The notes: generated from the letters alone by a model not told the origin. Counted from the stretch's first letter, positions 1 to 6,862 are shown. The stretch: DNA of 19,354 nt from LB3-1 sp036401895 (GCA_036401895.1 DASWTW010000045.1:1-19354), one strand, 5' to 3'. Made by a program: numbers and translations.

Positions 1-29
1 GCTAAATCTTCGATCGCGAGAAATAGTTT

Positions 30-70
30 GAGGAGCGCCGCCAAACGAATCTGGCGGCGCTCCTCATTTT
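30..70 (+). terminator. Rho-independent terminator of an upstream gene
   Basis: A perfect 14-bp GC-rich stem (30-43 paired with 52-65) encloses an 8-nt loop and is followed by ATTTTG. The T-run is on the + strand side, so it most likely ends a + strand gene lying left of the window. On the opposite strand the stem is followed only by a weak T-rich stretch. Confidence 0.85.
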
Positions 71-85
71 GTGCTTAAAAAGAAA

Positions 86-226
86 GGACGTACCGCTGGG
101 GGGTGCAGTGCGATACGTCCAGGACCATCAAAACACAGAACGCATCGTTGGAGGGTGTAGTGCCGACACGTGTATCTGCGTTGCAGTGATGGTAAACGGT
201 GAGTGTTGTCTGGGGGTGTCTCACCG
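86..226 (+). ncRNA. Candidate structured RNA: three consecutive hairpins with G-rich loops
   Basis: Three stem-loops follow each other. Hairpin 1 pairs GGACGTA (86-92) with TACGTCC (114-120). Hairpin 2 has an outer stem ACCATCA (124-130)/TGATGGT (187-193) and an inner stem AACGCA (139-144)/TGCGTT (177-182). Hairpin 3 pairs CGGTGAG (197-203) with CTCACCG (220-226). The loops share a motif: CTGGGGGGTGCAGTG (96-110), TTGGAGGGTGTAGTG (148-162) and CTGGGGGTGT (210-219). No protein-coding pattern fits. The repeated loop motif and perfect stems suggest an RNA or a protein-binding array rather than chance. I do not recognise it as RNase P RNA, tmRNA, 6S or SRP RNA. Strand is inferred from the downstream + strand terminator at 497-524; no clear promoter was found. 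It could instead be a DNA-level repeat array. Confidence 0.4.
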
Positions 227-496
227 GAACTAAGCGTAGTGTATCAATCGTACCTTACCGGCAACCTTACCGACCGCCAGACCGTTTCGTCTAAATTTCG
301 TGTGGTGCTCCAAAACGCAAGTAGTGCATCACAAAGCCTAAAAGACCAGATCGACTTCCAGATTAGGCCAGGATTCGGTCTTGAAACCAGGAAAAAAATA
401 TTCAAAGCGCATTTATTTCAAAGGGGTTAGTTTTTCTGCGCCTGCCGATTGCAGAATTGGAGCAGATTCCAGCGAGCGCCGAGGAGCGCACACCTG
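227..496. other. Gene-free, lower-GC stretch
   Basis: No convincing coding region is present. Short open frames exist (for example 203-430 from a GTG) but they lack a plausible ribosome binding site and resemble no family known to me. One small inverted repeat is visible, GCCTAA (336-341) with TTAGGC (363-368). The stretch is noticeably more AT-rich than the flanking genes. It may be the body of the transcript that ends at the 497-524 terminator. Confidence 0.5.
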
Positions 497-524
497 TCCA
501 GAACGAAATAGTTCTGGATTTTTT
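497..524 (+). terminator. Rho-independent terminator with no obvious gene in front of it
   Basis: A perfect 8-bp stem, TCCAGAAC (497-504) with GTTCTGGA (511-518), has a 6-nt loop and is followed directly by six T residues (519-524). It is a textbook + strand terminator. The nearest upstream + strand element is the triple-hairpin region, which is why that region is suspected of being transcribed. Confidence 0.85.
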
Positions 525-564
525 ATACCTCCGGGCGGCTGCGCGCCAGAAATCGAGCAAGACC

Positions 565-573
565 TGTTATCAT
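565..573 (+). promoter_or_regulatory. Extended -10 promoter for the sbnB-like gene
   Basis: TG-N-TATCAT (565-573) matches an extended -10 element with five of six -10 bases. The -35 region is poor, as is common for this promoter type. It lies just after the 497-524 terminator and would give a leader of roughly 70 nt before the ATG at 653. Confidence 0.4.
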
Positions 574-652
574 GGGTGGCGCCGGCAGGAGAGCAGATTC
601 TCCCATCCATTCTGACCCGAGCGGCATTCGCTCATTCATCCAGGAGCCATCC

Positions 653-1666
653 ATGACCAATAGTGACATTCTGATCGTTAAGGGGCCCGAGGTGCTCGCG
701 CTGCTTGAGAACCGCGAGCTTGACATTATTCAGATGGTACGCACCGCCTACGAGATCCACAATCGCGGCGCCAGCTCGCTGCCGCACTCGACCTTTTTGC
801 GCTTTCCCGACAGCCCGCGCAACCGGATTATCGCGCTGCCCACGTTTCTGGGCGAAGATTTCAACATCGCGGGCGTGAAGTGGATCGCGTCGTTTCCGGG
901 CAACCACGAGCGAGGCATCCCGCGCGCCTCGGCGGTCGTGGTGATCAACTCGGCAGAGACCGGACTACCCGAGGCGATTCTGGAAGGCTCGATCATCAGC
1001 GCCAAGCGCACCGCCGCTAGCGCCGCGCTGGCCGCGCAGTTCCTGCATGGCGATCCTGTGCCCAAAGTCGCCGGCCTGATCGGCACCGGCCTGATTAACT
1101 TCGAGGTCGCGCGCTTCCTGCGAGCCGTCTTTCCGACGCTCTCGACGCTGGTGGTCTTCGACGCGCTGCCCGCATCCGCCCAGCGCTTCGCGGAGCAGGC
1201 TCACTCGCTCGGCAGCGGGCTGGAGGTTAAGATCGTCGGGAGCGCCGAGGAGGTGCTCAGCAGCGCGCCGCTGGTCTCGCTGGCGACAACCGCCATCGAG
1301 CCGCACATCAGCGATCTTTCGGCCTGCGCTCCCGGCAGCACGATCCTGCATGTGTCGCTGCGCGACTTCACGCCCGAGGTGATCCTGGCGGCGGATAATA
1401 TTGTGGACGACGTCGACCATGTGAGCCGCGCCCAGACCTCGATCCATCTGGCCGAGCAGCAGGTCGGCAATCGTGACTTCGTGCGCTGCACGCTGGCCGA
1501 CATTACCAGCGGCGCGGCTCCTGCCCGGCCTGAGCTGGAGAAGATCACGGTTTTCAGCCCGTTCGGCCTGGGCGTGCTCGATATGGCCGTCAGCCATCTG
1601 GTGCTGGCGCAAGCTCGTGAGCAGCAGATCGGCACGTCCATCAGCGGCTTCCTACCGATCGAATAG
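653..1666 (+). CDS. sbnB: SbnB-like 2,3-diaminopropionate biosynthesis dehydrogenase (ornithine cyclodeaminase/mu-crystallin family)
   Basis: This 337-residue protein belongs to the ornithine cyclodeaminase/mu-crystallin superfamily. SbnB proteins are NAD-dependent enzymes that oxidatively cleave N-(1-amino-1-carboxyl-2-ethyl)-glutamate to L-2,3-diaminopropionate and 2-oxoglutarate, a precursor route for siderophores and peptide natural products. Visible features are the V-K-W-I-A-S-F-P-G-N segment (residues 75-84, with K76), the G-I-P-R-A-S stretch, S-A-K-R-T-A-A (116-122, with R119) and the dinucleotide-binding G-L-I-G-T-G (141-146). The F-P-G-N and I-P-R-A-S block is what points to SbnB rather than a generic ornithine cyclodeaminase. 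The ATG at 653 is chosen because AGGAG lies a few bases upstream; the frame is open further upstream to 572, but that extension is low-complexity. The usual partner SbnA (a PLP-dependent synthase) is not in this window, and the gene is flanked by its own promoter and terminator, so it looks monocistronic. Confidence 0.8.
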   Translation: MTNSDILIVKGPEVLALLENRELDIIQMVRTAYEIHNRGASSLPHSTFLRFPDSPRNRIIALPTFLGEDFNIAGVKWIASFPGNHERGIPRASAVVVINSAETGLPEAILEGSIISAKRTAASAALAAQFLHGDPVPKVAGLIGTGLINFEVARFLRAVFPTLSTLVVFDALPASAQRFAEQAHSLGSGLEVKIVGSAEEVLSSAPLVSLATTAIEPHISDLSACAPGSTILHVSLRDFTPEVILAADNIVDDVDHVSRAQTSIHLAEQQVGNRDFVRCTLADITSGAAPARPELEKITVFSPFGLGVLDMAVSHLVLAQAREQQIGTSISGFLPIE

Positions 1667-1702
1667 CGCACGCTCCTACAAGGTTTCTTTATTCTTTCCT
1701 GA

Positions 1703-1745
1703 GGCCAGAATCGGGCATTGCTAGCCTGATTCCTGGCCTTATTTT
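1703..1745 (+). terminator. Terminator after the sbnB-like gene
   Basis: A long inverted repeat starting GGCCAG (1703-1708) and ending CTGGCC (1733-1738), with one bulge in the arms, is followed by TTATTTT (1739-1745). It sits 37 bp after the stop codon of the sbnB-like gene. Confidence 0.75.
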
Positions 1746-1762
1746 ATGGCTACATCTCCGCC

Positions 1763-1782
1763 GGGCGTGATTTATCACGCCC
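1763..1782. repeat. Perfect palindromic hairpin, REP-like
   Basis: GGGCGTGA (1763-1770) pairs perfectly with TCACGCCC (1775-1782) around the loop TTTA. It lies between the sbnB terminator and the TetR promoter and has no T-run, so it is not a standard terminator. From memory, short elements of this type are scattered between genes in many bacterial genomes. Only one copy is present in this window, so its repeat nature is inference. Confidence 0.45.
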
Positions 1783-1836
1783 CTACGAACTTGTATCACC
1801 TCCTCGTTTGATTCCCCGAGATCTTCACATTCCCCC

Positions 1837-1865
1837 TTGACAAGCGCAGATCTTTGGCGTACCCT
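1837..1865 (+). promoter_or_regulatory. Putative promoter of the TetR-P450 operon
   Basis: A perfect -35 hexamer TTGACA (1837-1842) is followed after 17 bp by TACCCT (1860-1865), a weak -10. An alternative -10, TATAGT (1891-1896), lies within the operator array downstream. Either choice places the start of transcription inside or next to the TACT-N4-AGTA boxes, as expected for an autorepressed regulator gene. Confidence 0.45.
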
Positions 1866-1909
1866 ACTGATCAGTAACCCTACTCAAGAGTATAGTTACT
1901 CTCAAGTAG
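1865..1909 (+). promoter_or_regulatory. Operator array: three TACT-N4-AGTA boxes at 16-bp period
   Basis: TACTGATCAGTA (1865-1876, a perfect palindrome), TACTCAAGAGTA (1881-1892) and TACTCTCAAGTA (1897-1908) all match TACT-N4-AGTA, and their starts are exactly 16 bp apart. The second and third also form a larger inverted repeat (1880-1892 with 1897-1909, 11 of 13 bases). They lie directly upstream of a TetR-family gene. Such regulators commonly bind short palindromes in their own promoter, so autoregulation is the natural inference. Confidence 0.65.
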
Positions 1910-1932
1910 ATTCACCGCAAGGAGAGGCTGCG

Positions 1933-2541
1933 ATGGTGCAAGAGCGTGGTACCCGAGGCGAAGCGCGACGAGCAAGGCTGCTCCAGGCGGCGGCGCGAAT
2001 ATTCGGTCAATGCGGCTATCACGCGACAAAAGTCAGCACGATCGTCGCGGATGCCGGCGTGACGCAGCCAACCTTTTATTTTTACTTCGATAGCAAAGAG
2101 GCGGTCTTTGCCGAGCTGGTCGATGCGTTTCGCCAGCGGTTCCGGGAGCTGATCCTGGAAGGGTGGCTGGATCGCGACAGCTCGCCGGCCGATATGGAGG
2201 CCAGGACGCGCCAGAATATCGGGGCGATTTTCCAATTTCTGGCAGCCGATCCAAACATGACGCGCATCGGTCTGCTTCAGGCGCCGGATGCGGACTCGAT
2301 CAAGCAGGAGCTGGTCGATCTCTTCGCCAGGAAGCTGGGCGATAACCAGGCGGCGGGCTTTATCCGGCCCGAGATCGACGTCGCGGTGATCGCCGAGGCA
2401 ATTGGCGGGATGGTTGAGCGTCTGACCGTGCGCTACCTGCTGAGCGGCGAGCGCGATCCACAGGCGCTGGCAGAGATTGTTGCGAATTTTACATTGACGG
2501 GATTAGCTCCCCGGCCATCGAGCGACGACGCGGCAGCCTAG
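1933..2541 (+). CDS. TetR/AcrR family transcriptional regulator
   Basis: This 202-residue protein has the size and layout of a TetR-family repressor. The N-terminal helix-turn-helix spans about residues 12-58, with the typical A-A-A-R-I-F-G-Q-C-G-Y-H-A-T-K-V-S-T-I-V-A core followed by A-G-V-T-Q-P-T-F-Y-F-Y-F-D-S-K-E. The rest is a helical ligand-binding and dimerisation region with no identifiable ligand. The ATG at 1933 is chosen because AAGGAGAG (1918-1925) lies at good spacing; the in-frame extension back to 1837 would run through the promoter and operator boxes and is rejected. The gene is followed 38 bp later by the P450 gene on the same strand, so the two are probably cotranscribed, and the regulator likely represses both through the upstream boxes until a lipophilic ligand binds. 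Confidence 0.88.
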   Translation: MVQERGTRGEARRARLLQAAARIFGQCGYHATKVSTIVADAGVTQPTFYFYFDSKEAVFAELVDAFRQRFRELILEGWLDRDSSPADMEARTRQNIGAIFQFLAADPNMTRIGLLQAPDADSIKQELVDLFARKLGDNQAAGFIRPEIDVAVIAEAIGGMVERLTVRYLLSGERDPQALAEIVANFTLTGLAPRPSSDDAAA

Positions 2542-2579
2542 GGCGATGCGGGCGATGCGGAGCACATCTGGAGAATACA

Positions 2580-3950
2580 ATGAGCACGATAGCGGCAAGC
2601 ACACCGGGCGCTCAGGCGCCTGGACCACGCGGCGATTGGCTGGTCGGCAACATGCGCGATTTCCGGCGTGACAGCCTAGGCACGATCGCGCAGGCATTCG
2701 CGACCTACGGCGAGATCGTCAAGTTCAAGATTGGACCGCGCACACTGCATATGCTGGCACATCCTGAGCTGGCGCAGGAAGTGCTGGTCGAGCGCGGCAA
2801 CGACTTTGTCAAAATGCCGAAAGATCAGGGGCTGGGGCTGATGCTGGGCAATGGCCTGGTCACCAACAGCGATCACGACTCGTGGCTGACGCAGCGCCGC
2901 ATGATCCAGCCGATGTTTCACCGCCAGCGTCTGGCCGCGATGGGCGACAAAATGGTGGCGGCCGGCGAGCGCATGCTCCAGCGCTGGCAGGCGCGGCCCG
3001 CAGGCGAGGTCGTGAACATCGCCGAGGAGATGATGCAGGTTACGCTGGACATCATCACCCAGACCATGTTCAGCGCCGACGTACTCAGCGAGGCCGGCAG
3101 GGTCGGGCCGGCCGTGAGCGAGACGACGCATTTTGTGAGCCAGCGCGGTGTCAGCCCGATCCAGCTGCCGCTCAACTGGCCGACGCCGCGCAACCGGGCG
3201 TTTCGGCAGGCAACACAAACGCTGGACGAGATCGTGTATCGCATGATCGATCAGCGGCGGACCGAGGGCGCGACTCACGGCGATCTGCTGGATATGCTGC
3301 TTGAGGCCCGCGACGCCGACAACGGCGAGAGCATGAGCAAGCAGCAGCTGCGCGACGAAGTGCTGACGATCTTTGCGGCCGGCCACGAGACGACCGCCAA
3401 TGCGCTGTCGTGGGCCTGGTATGCGCTGGCGCAGCATCCCGAGATCCTGGCGCGGCTACAGGCCGAGCTGGACAGCGTGCTGGGAGGACGCAGGCCGACG
3501 ATCGCCGACCTGCCGAACCTGCCCTACACGCAGCAGGTTTTCAACGAGGTGCTGCGCATCTATCCATCGGTGCCGACAGTGCCGCGCCTGGTTAAACGCG
3601 CCACGACACTGCGCGGCTATGCGCTGCCGGCCGAGTCGCTGGTTTTGATCAGCATCTACAACATTCACCGTCACCCCGAGTTCTGGCCCGATCCCAAGAC
3701 CTTCAACCCGGGTCGCTGGGCTGGAGACAACCACAAGCGGCAGCACCGGCTGGCGTTCATGCCGTTTGGCGCCGGCCCGCGCATGTGCATCGGCAATAAT
3801 CTGGCGTTGATGGAAGGCCAGCTGTTGCTGGCGATGGTCGCGCAGTACGCCGACTTGCGGCTGGTTCCCGGTCAGCAGGTCAGGCCCGAGGTCGCGGTCA
3901 CGATGCGGCCGAAAAATGGCCTCAAGATGACGATCCATCCGCGCCGGTAG
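2580..3950 (+). CDS. Cytochrome P450
   Basis: This is a 456-residue haem-thiolate monooxygenase of normal bacterial length and no N-terminal membrane anchor, so it is probably cytosolic. All signature motifs are intact: the I-helix oxygen-activation motif A-G-H-E-T-T (267-272), the K-helix E-x-x-R (E323-R326), and the haem-binding loop F-G-A-G-P-R-M-C-I-G (396-405) with the axial ligand Cys403. The overall pattern (A-G-H-E-T-T-A-N-A-L, R-P-x-P-F-G-x-G-x-R-x-C type) is closer to CYP4/CYP102-like bacterial P450s than to the CYP107 group, but I cannot name a family or substrate. There is no fused reductase domain and no ferredoxin or reductase gene in the window, so electron donors must come from elsewhere. 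It follows the TetR gene by 38 bp (ribosome site GGAG, 2570-2573) and ends at a strong terminator. Confidence 0.95.
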   Translation: MSTIAASTPGAQAPGPRGDWLVGNMRDFRRDSLGTIAQAFATYGEIVKFKIGPRTLHMLAHPELAQEVLVERGNDFVKMPKDQGLGLMLGNGLVTNSDHDSWLTQRRMIQPMFHRQRLAAMGDKMVAAGERMLQRWQARPAGEVVNIAEEMMQVTLDIITQTMFSADVLSEAGRVGPAVSETTHFVSQRGVSPIQLPLNWPTPRNRAFRQATQTLDEIVYRMIDQRRTEGATHGDLLDMLLEARDADNGESMSKQQLRDEVLTIFAAGHETTANALSWAWYALAQHPEILARLQAELDSVLGGRRPTIADLPNLPYTQQVFNEVLRIYPSVPTVPRLVKRATTLRGYALPAESLVLISIYNIHRHPEFWPDPKTFNPGRWAGDNHKRQHRLAFMPFGAGPRMCIGNNLALMEGQLLLAMVAQYADLRLVPGQQVRPEVAVTMRPKNGLKMTIHPRR

Positions 3951-3969
3951 TTAGCGAAACAGCTATAGA

Positions 3970-4007
3970 AAGTGGTGCTGCCTTTGAACAAGCAGCACCA
4001 CTTTTTT
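3970..4007 (+). terminator. Strong terminator between convergent P450 and SnoaL-like genes
   Basis: A perfect 12-bp stem, AAGTGGTGCTGC (3970-3981) with GCAGCACCACTT (3992-4003), is followed by a six-T tract (4002-4007) on the + strand. It sits 20 bp after the P450 stop. It may partly serve the convergent - strand gene too, but the T-run on that side is short. Confidence 0.9.
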
Positions 4008-4028
4008 GATCATCTTTTGGGGTTGAGC

Positions 4029-4487
4029 TTAGGCGGCCGTGTCGATCGCCTGAGTCGATCCATCGACGCCGGCAACTTCGCGCTCCGCTGCTGGCGCCGG
4101 GAGCAGACCGCTGGTCGCCAGATCACTAAAGTCGCTGACGCGCCGCAGCTTGTCGCCGGCCACCTGCATCAGCGAAACGCCGCGAGCATGAAACGCATTG
4201 CCGGTTGCGGGCAGGCCAGGAAAATCGCCGAGATGCGTTCCAGTTGCAAGCCACTCGACTGCAACATCGTCGCCGGACTGAAACGCGTGCCGCGGCTCCA
4301 GCTTGAAATCCGGGATCGCCGACCACGTCATCTGGAAGAAATTCAGCACGGCCTCGACGCCCTGATTGACCGTACCACTCGGCACGTCCTCATAGCGGGT
4401 TTCCGGCAGCAAGAACGCCCGCAGCCGCTCCACATCATGCGATGAAACCGCAGCAAACCACGCCTCGACAGGAAATTTGTCTGCCAT
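4029..4487 (-). CDS. SnoaL-like / NTF2-fold family protein
   Basis: This 152-residue protein has the length and pattern of SnoaL-like members of the NTF2 superfamily, a cone-shaped alpha+beta fold used by polyketide cyclases, ester-hydrolysing and isomerising enzymes and by many proteins of unknown role. Typical features are the N-terminal helix with W-F-A-A-V-S-S-H-D-V-E-R-L, the aromatic-acidic Y-E-D-V-P-S-G-T segment, V-E-A-V-L-N-F-F, and the central V-A-V-E-W-L-A-T-G-T-H strand followed by a short G-D-F-P-G-L-P-A-T-G-N turn. The start ATG follows a near-perfect AGGAGG ribosome site (4493-4498 on the complement). The gene is convergent with the P450, and a tailoring role on the same molecule is possible but only inferred from position. 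No substrate can be named. Confidence 0.8.
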   Translation of the reverse strand: MADKFPVEAWFAAVSSHDVERLRAFLLPETRYEDVPSGTVNQGVEAVLNFFQMTWSAIPDFKLEPRHAFQSGDDVAVEWLATGTHLGDFPGLPATGNAFHARGVSLMQVAGDKLRRVSDFSDLATSGLLPAPAAEREVAGVDGSTQAIDTAA

Positions 4488-4613
4488 AACCGCCTCCTCT
4501 GGCTGGCGATCGCGAAACGCGATTCTTCCTTAAAATAGTATCGCATCGTATGCCTGCCGTTACAATCGCGCAACCGCCGATGCAGAGCCGGCCACCCGAG
4601 ACCAGAGCGCCAT

Positions 4614-4643
4614 CAGTACTCGCGGCAGCATCTTGACAGTACT
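4614..4643 (+). promoter_or_regulatory. Possible promoter/operator ahead of the lipase gene
   Basis: A perfect TTGACA (4633-4638) lies about 110 bp before the lipase start, but the matching -10 is poor (an AAATAGT stretch around 4654-4660). The heptamer CAGTACT occurs twice (4614-4620 and 4637-4643), with the second copy overlapping the -35. This could be a regulated promoter. The rest of the 4488-4745 gap shows nothing else that I can support. Confidence 0.25.
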
Positions 4644-4745
4644 TTTACAATTCAAATAGTCCATTCCCGTTCGCACTCCCCACCCTGTTCTGCTTCGTGG
4701 CAGCAGCCACTATCGTCGTCGGCCTAGTCAAGGATGCAAGATCCC

Positions 4746-6851
4746 ATGAGATTTCGGACGCAGCGGACAATGTTGTCGTTCATGAGCGTGTGTGCGCTTA
4801 TCGTCGGACTGTTGGCGCCTTTCTTCGATCAGCCTGCGTATGCCGCCACTGGCCGTGAGCCGGTGATCGTGATTCCTGGCGTGGCGGGATCGGAATTTAC
4901 CACCACGTCGGCCTTCCGCCTGAGCGTGGATAACGGGCACGGCGGCACCTACACCCATGATTACGGCGCGGGCGAGAAAGTGTGGGTCAACACCTGGGAG
5001 GCCGCGTTCTCCGGCGACGACGATTACTTCGATGCGCTCAAGATGCGCACCGACGGCGTCACGCCGGTTGCGCCAGCGCTCAGGCCCAGCGACATCTACC
5101 ACTCGGCCTACGACGATCTGATCGGCTACCTGGAGCGCCAGGGCTACGTTCGCAACGTCGACCTGTGGATCTTTCCCTACGACTGGCGCCGCGACATCCG
5201 CACCGTGACCGGCCAGCTCGACTCGCTGATCACGCGGGCGCTGGTCGCCACCAACGGCGGCCGTACCGATCCCAGCACCTGGACGATTCGCCGCGCCGAT
5301 CTGGTAGCCCACTCGATGGGCGGCATGGTTGGCCGCTCCTACATCTCCGACCCGGCTCGCGCGGCCCGCGTCGATCAGCTGATCACGCTGGGATCGCCGC
5401 AGCTCGGCTCGGTGAAGTTTCTCAAAACGCTGATGTACGGCGATCAGTTCGGCCCTTCGTTCCTGGGCATTGGGCTCAACCCGGATGAGATCAAAGACGT
5501 TGTCCAAAACATGCCCGGCGCGATGCAGCTGCTGCCGTCGAGCGCCTACTACACCTACTACAACAACAGCGGCTCGACACGACTGCGGCCCTACATCGAA
5601 GACCGCGATGTGGACGGCAACGGCACGGCCGGCGGCGTGCTGAGCTACAGCGGCGTTAAACAGCTGCTGCTCAACACCGGCAAGAACAGCACCGTGCTCA
5701 ACATGGCCGAGTCGTTTCATACCAATCTCGACGGCCATCGCAGCGGCGGCGTGAACGGCGTACGCTGGGCCGCGCTGGTCGGTCAGGGCCACAGCACGCT
5801 CGGCCAGATGCGCGAGTACACCGGCTCGTGTCTGACCTGGACCGGCTACAAGCCCTGTCCCAAGCGCGACGAGACGCCGGTCGACGGCGACGGCACCGTC
5901 TCCACGATGTCGGCGGCGATGGGCGATCCCTGGCAGAACCTGCTGATCAGCAGCGGCGCGCAGCGCTGGTACGTCGAGCGTGAGCACGGCGCGATGGTGC
6001 AGCGCGACTATGTGATGGGCGTTGCCACCGGCGACGGCAACGTGCTGCCCTGGATCGGCGATCTGCTGCGCGGCACGATCCCGATGTCGGCTTCCACGAT
6101 GACCACGCAGGCGGCAGGCACGCCCAATCGCGCGCCGGTGCAGCAGGTCAGCGGCACCTGGATCAGCGCGCTCGGCCCGGTTGCGGTGCAACTCAGCGAT
6201 GCCGAAGGCCGCACCACAGGACGTAAGCGCGGCGAGACCGAGGCCAAGCCCGGCGTTCCCGAAACGCGCTACGAGCGGCTGCCCGAGAGTGAGTTCGTCG
6301 CCACCAGGCAGGATCGGCCGTACACGCTGAGCCTGGCCGCCGAGCGCGAGGGCAGCGTCGATCTCAAGGTACGCGTGCTGGGCAACGGCCGCGTCGATCG
6401 GACTGCTGTGTATCTGGGCGTACTCCTGGGCGCCAACGGCCGCGCGCAGCTGGCGATGCAGCAGGGCGTGGGCCGGGCGGCGTCAGTCAAAGGCTGGCCC
6501 GCGCTCCAAATCGACGCCGACGGCGATGGCGTCTTCGAGCGCAGCGTCGAGGCTGCGGCGGTGCTTGATGCCAGCGCCAGCGCCGATGGGAGCGCGCCCG
6601 AGCTGACCGTCGAGCAGCCACCGGCGATCACCGCGCAGACCGGCACCGTCACCGTGCGCTGGCAGGCCGCCGATACCGGCGCGGGCCTGCTGCTCGAAAC
6701 TGCCACCCTCGATCCCGACACGGCCAGCGCGCGCTCGGTGCGGAACGGCGAGACGCTCACGCTGACGCCGGGACAGCATCGTGTGCTGATTGTGGTGCAG
6801 GACCGCGCCGGCAACGCCCGCAGCCAGGAGTTGAGTCTCTTCGTTCAATAG
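4746..6851 (+). CDS. Secreted LCAT-family lipase/acyltransferase with C-terminal beta-rich extension
   Basis: A 701-residue exported protein. Residues 1-33 form a signal peptide (basic start, hydrophobic core, A-Y-A cleavage site). The alpha/beta hydrolase domain (about 36-440) matches the lecithin:cholesterol acyltransferase family: the oxyanion-region I-P-G-V-A-G-S (43-49), F-P-Y-D-W-R-R, the nucleophile elbow A-H-S-M-G-G-M with Ser190, the acid in V-D-G-D-G-T-V (Asp382 most likely) and the histidine in R-E-H-G-A-M (His414). Note the elbow is A-H-S-M-G, the variant usual for this family and for Bacillus lipases. About 260 further residues follow; the last 90 look like an Ig-like beta-sandwich (P-E-L-T-V-E-Q-P-P onward), and an acidic D-A-D-G-D-G-V-F segment before it may bind calcium. 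The ATG at 4746 is preferred over 4734 because AAGGA (4730-4734) is at workable spacing only for the former. Substrate (lipid or ester) is unknown. Confidence 0.85.
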   Translation: MRFRTQRTMLSFMSVCALIVGLLAPFFDQPAYAATGREPVIVIPGVAGSEFTTTSAFRLSVDNGHGGTYTHDYGAGEKVWVNTWEAAFSGDDDYFDALKMRTDGVTPVAPALRPSDIYHSAYDDLIGYLERQGYVRNVDLWIFPYDWRRDIRTVTGQLDSLITRALVATNGGRTDPSTWTIRRADLVAHSMGGMVGRSYISDPARAARVDQLITLGSPQLGSVKFLKTLMYGDQFGPSFLGIGLNPDEIKDVVQNMPGAMQLLPSSAYYTYYNNSGSTRLRPYIEDRDVDGNGTAGGVLSYSGVKQLLLNTGKNSTVLNMAESFHTNLDGHRSGGVNGVRWAALVGQGHSTLGQMREYTGSCLTWTGYKPCPKRDETPVDGDGTVSTMSAAMGDPWQNLLISSGAQRWYVEREHGAMVQRDYVMGVATGDGNVLPWIGDLLRGTIPMSASTMTTQAAGTPNRAPVQQVSGTWISALGPVAVQLSDAEGRTTGRKRGETEAKPGVPETRYERLPESEFVATRQDRPYTLSLAAEREGSVDLKVRVLGNGRVDRTAVYLGVLLGANGRAQLAMQQGVGRAASVKGWPALQIDADGDGVFERSVEAAAVLDASASADGSAPELTVEQPPAITAQTGTVTVRWQAADTGAGLLLETATLDPDTASARSVRNGETLTLTPGQHRVLIVVQDRAGNARSQELSLFVQ

Positions 6852-6862
6852 TTTGACATCCA

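Noticed and set aside
203..430. 75-codon open frame from GTG after the triple hairpin
   Set aside because: It starts inside hairpin 3 directly after a stop codon, has no properly spaced ribosome site, and resembles no known protein. It is more likely chance within a non-coding transcript.
86..524. RNase P RNA or tmRNA as identity of the gene-free region
   Set aside because: The universally conserved RNase P core segments and the tRNA-like ends of tmRNA are not present.
572..652. N-terminal extension of the sbnB-like gene to the ATG at 572
   Set aside because: The ATG overlaps the extended -10 element, the added residues are not family-like, and the ATG at 653 has an AGGAG site.
1837..1932. 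Upstream extension of the TetR protein
   Set aside because: It would translate the -35/-10 and operator boxes. The start at 1933 has a good ribosome site and matches TetR protein lengths.
4728..6191. Long - strand open frame opposite the lipase gene
   Set aside because: It is an Arg/Ala/His-rich mirror frame typical of GC-rich coding DNA. The + strand frame has a signal peptide and catalytic motifs.
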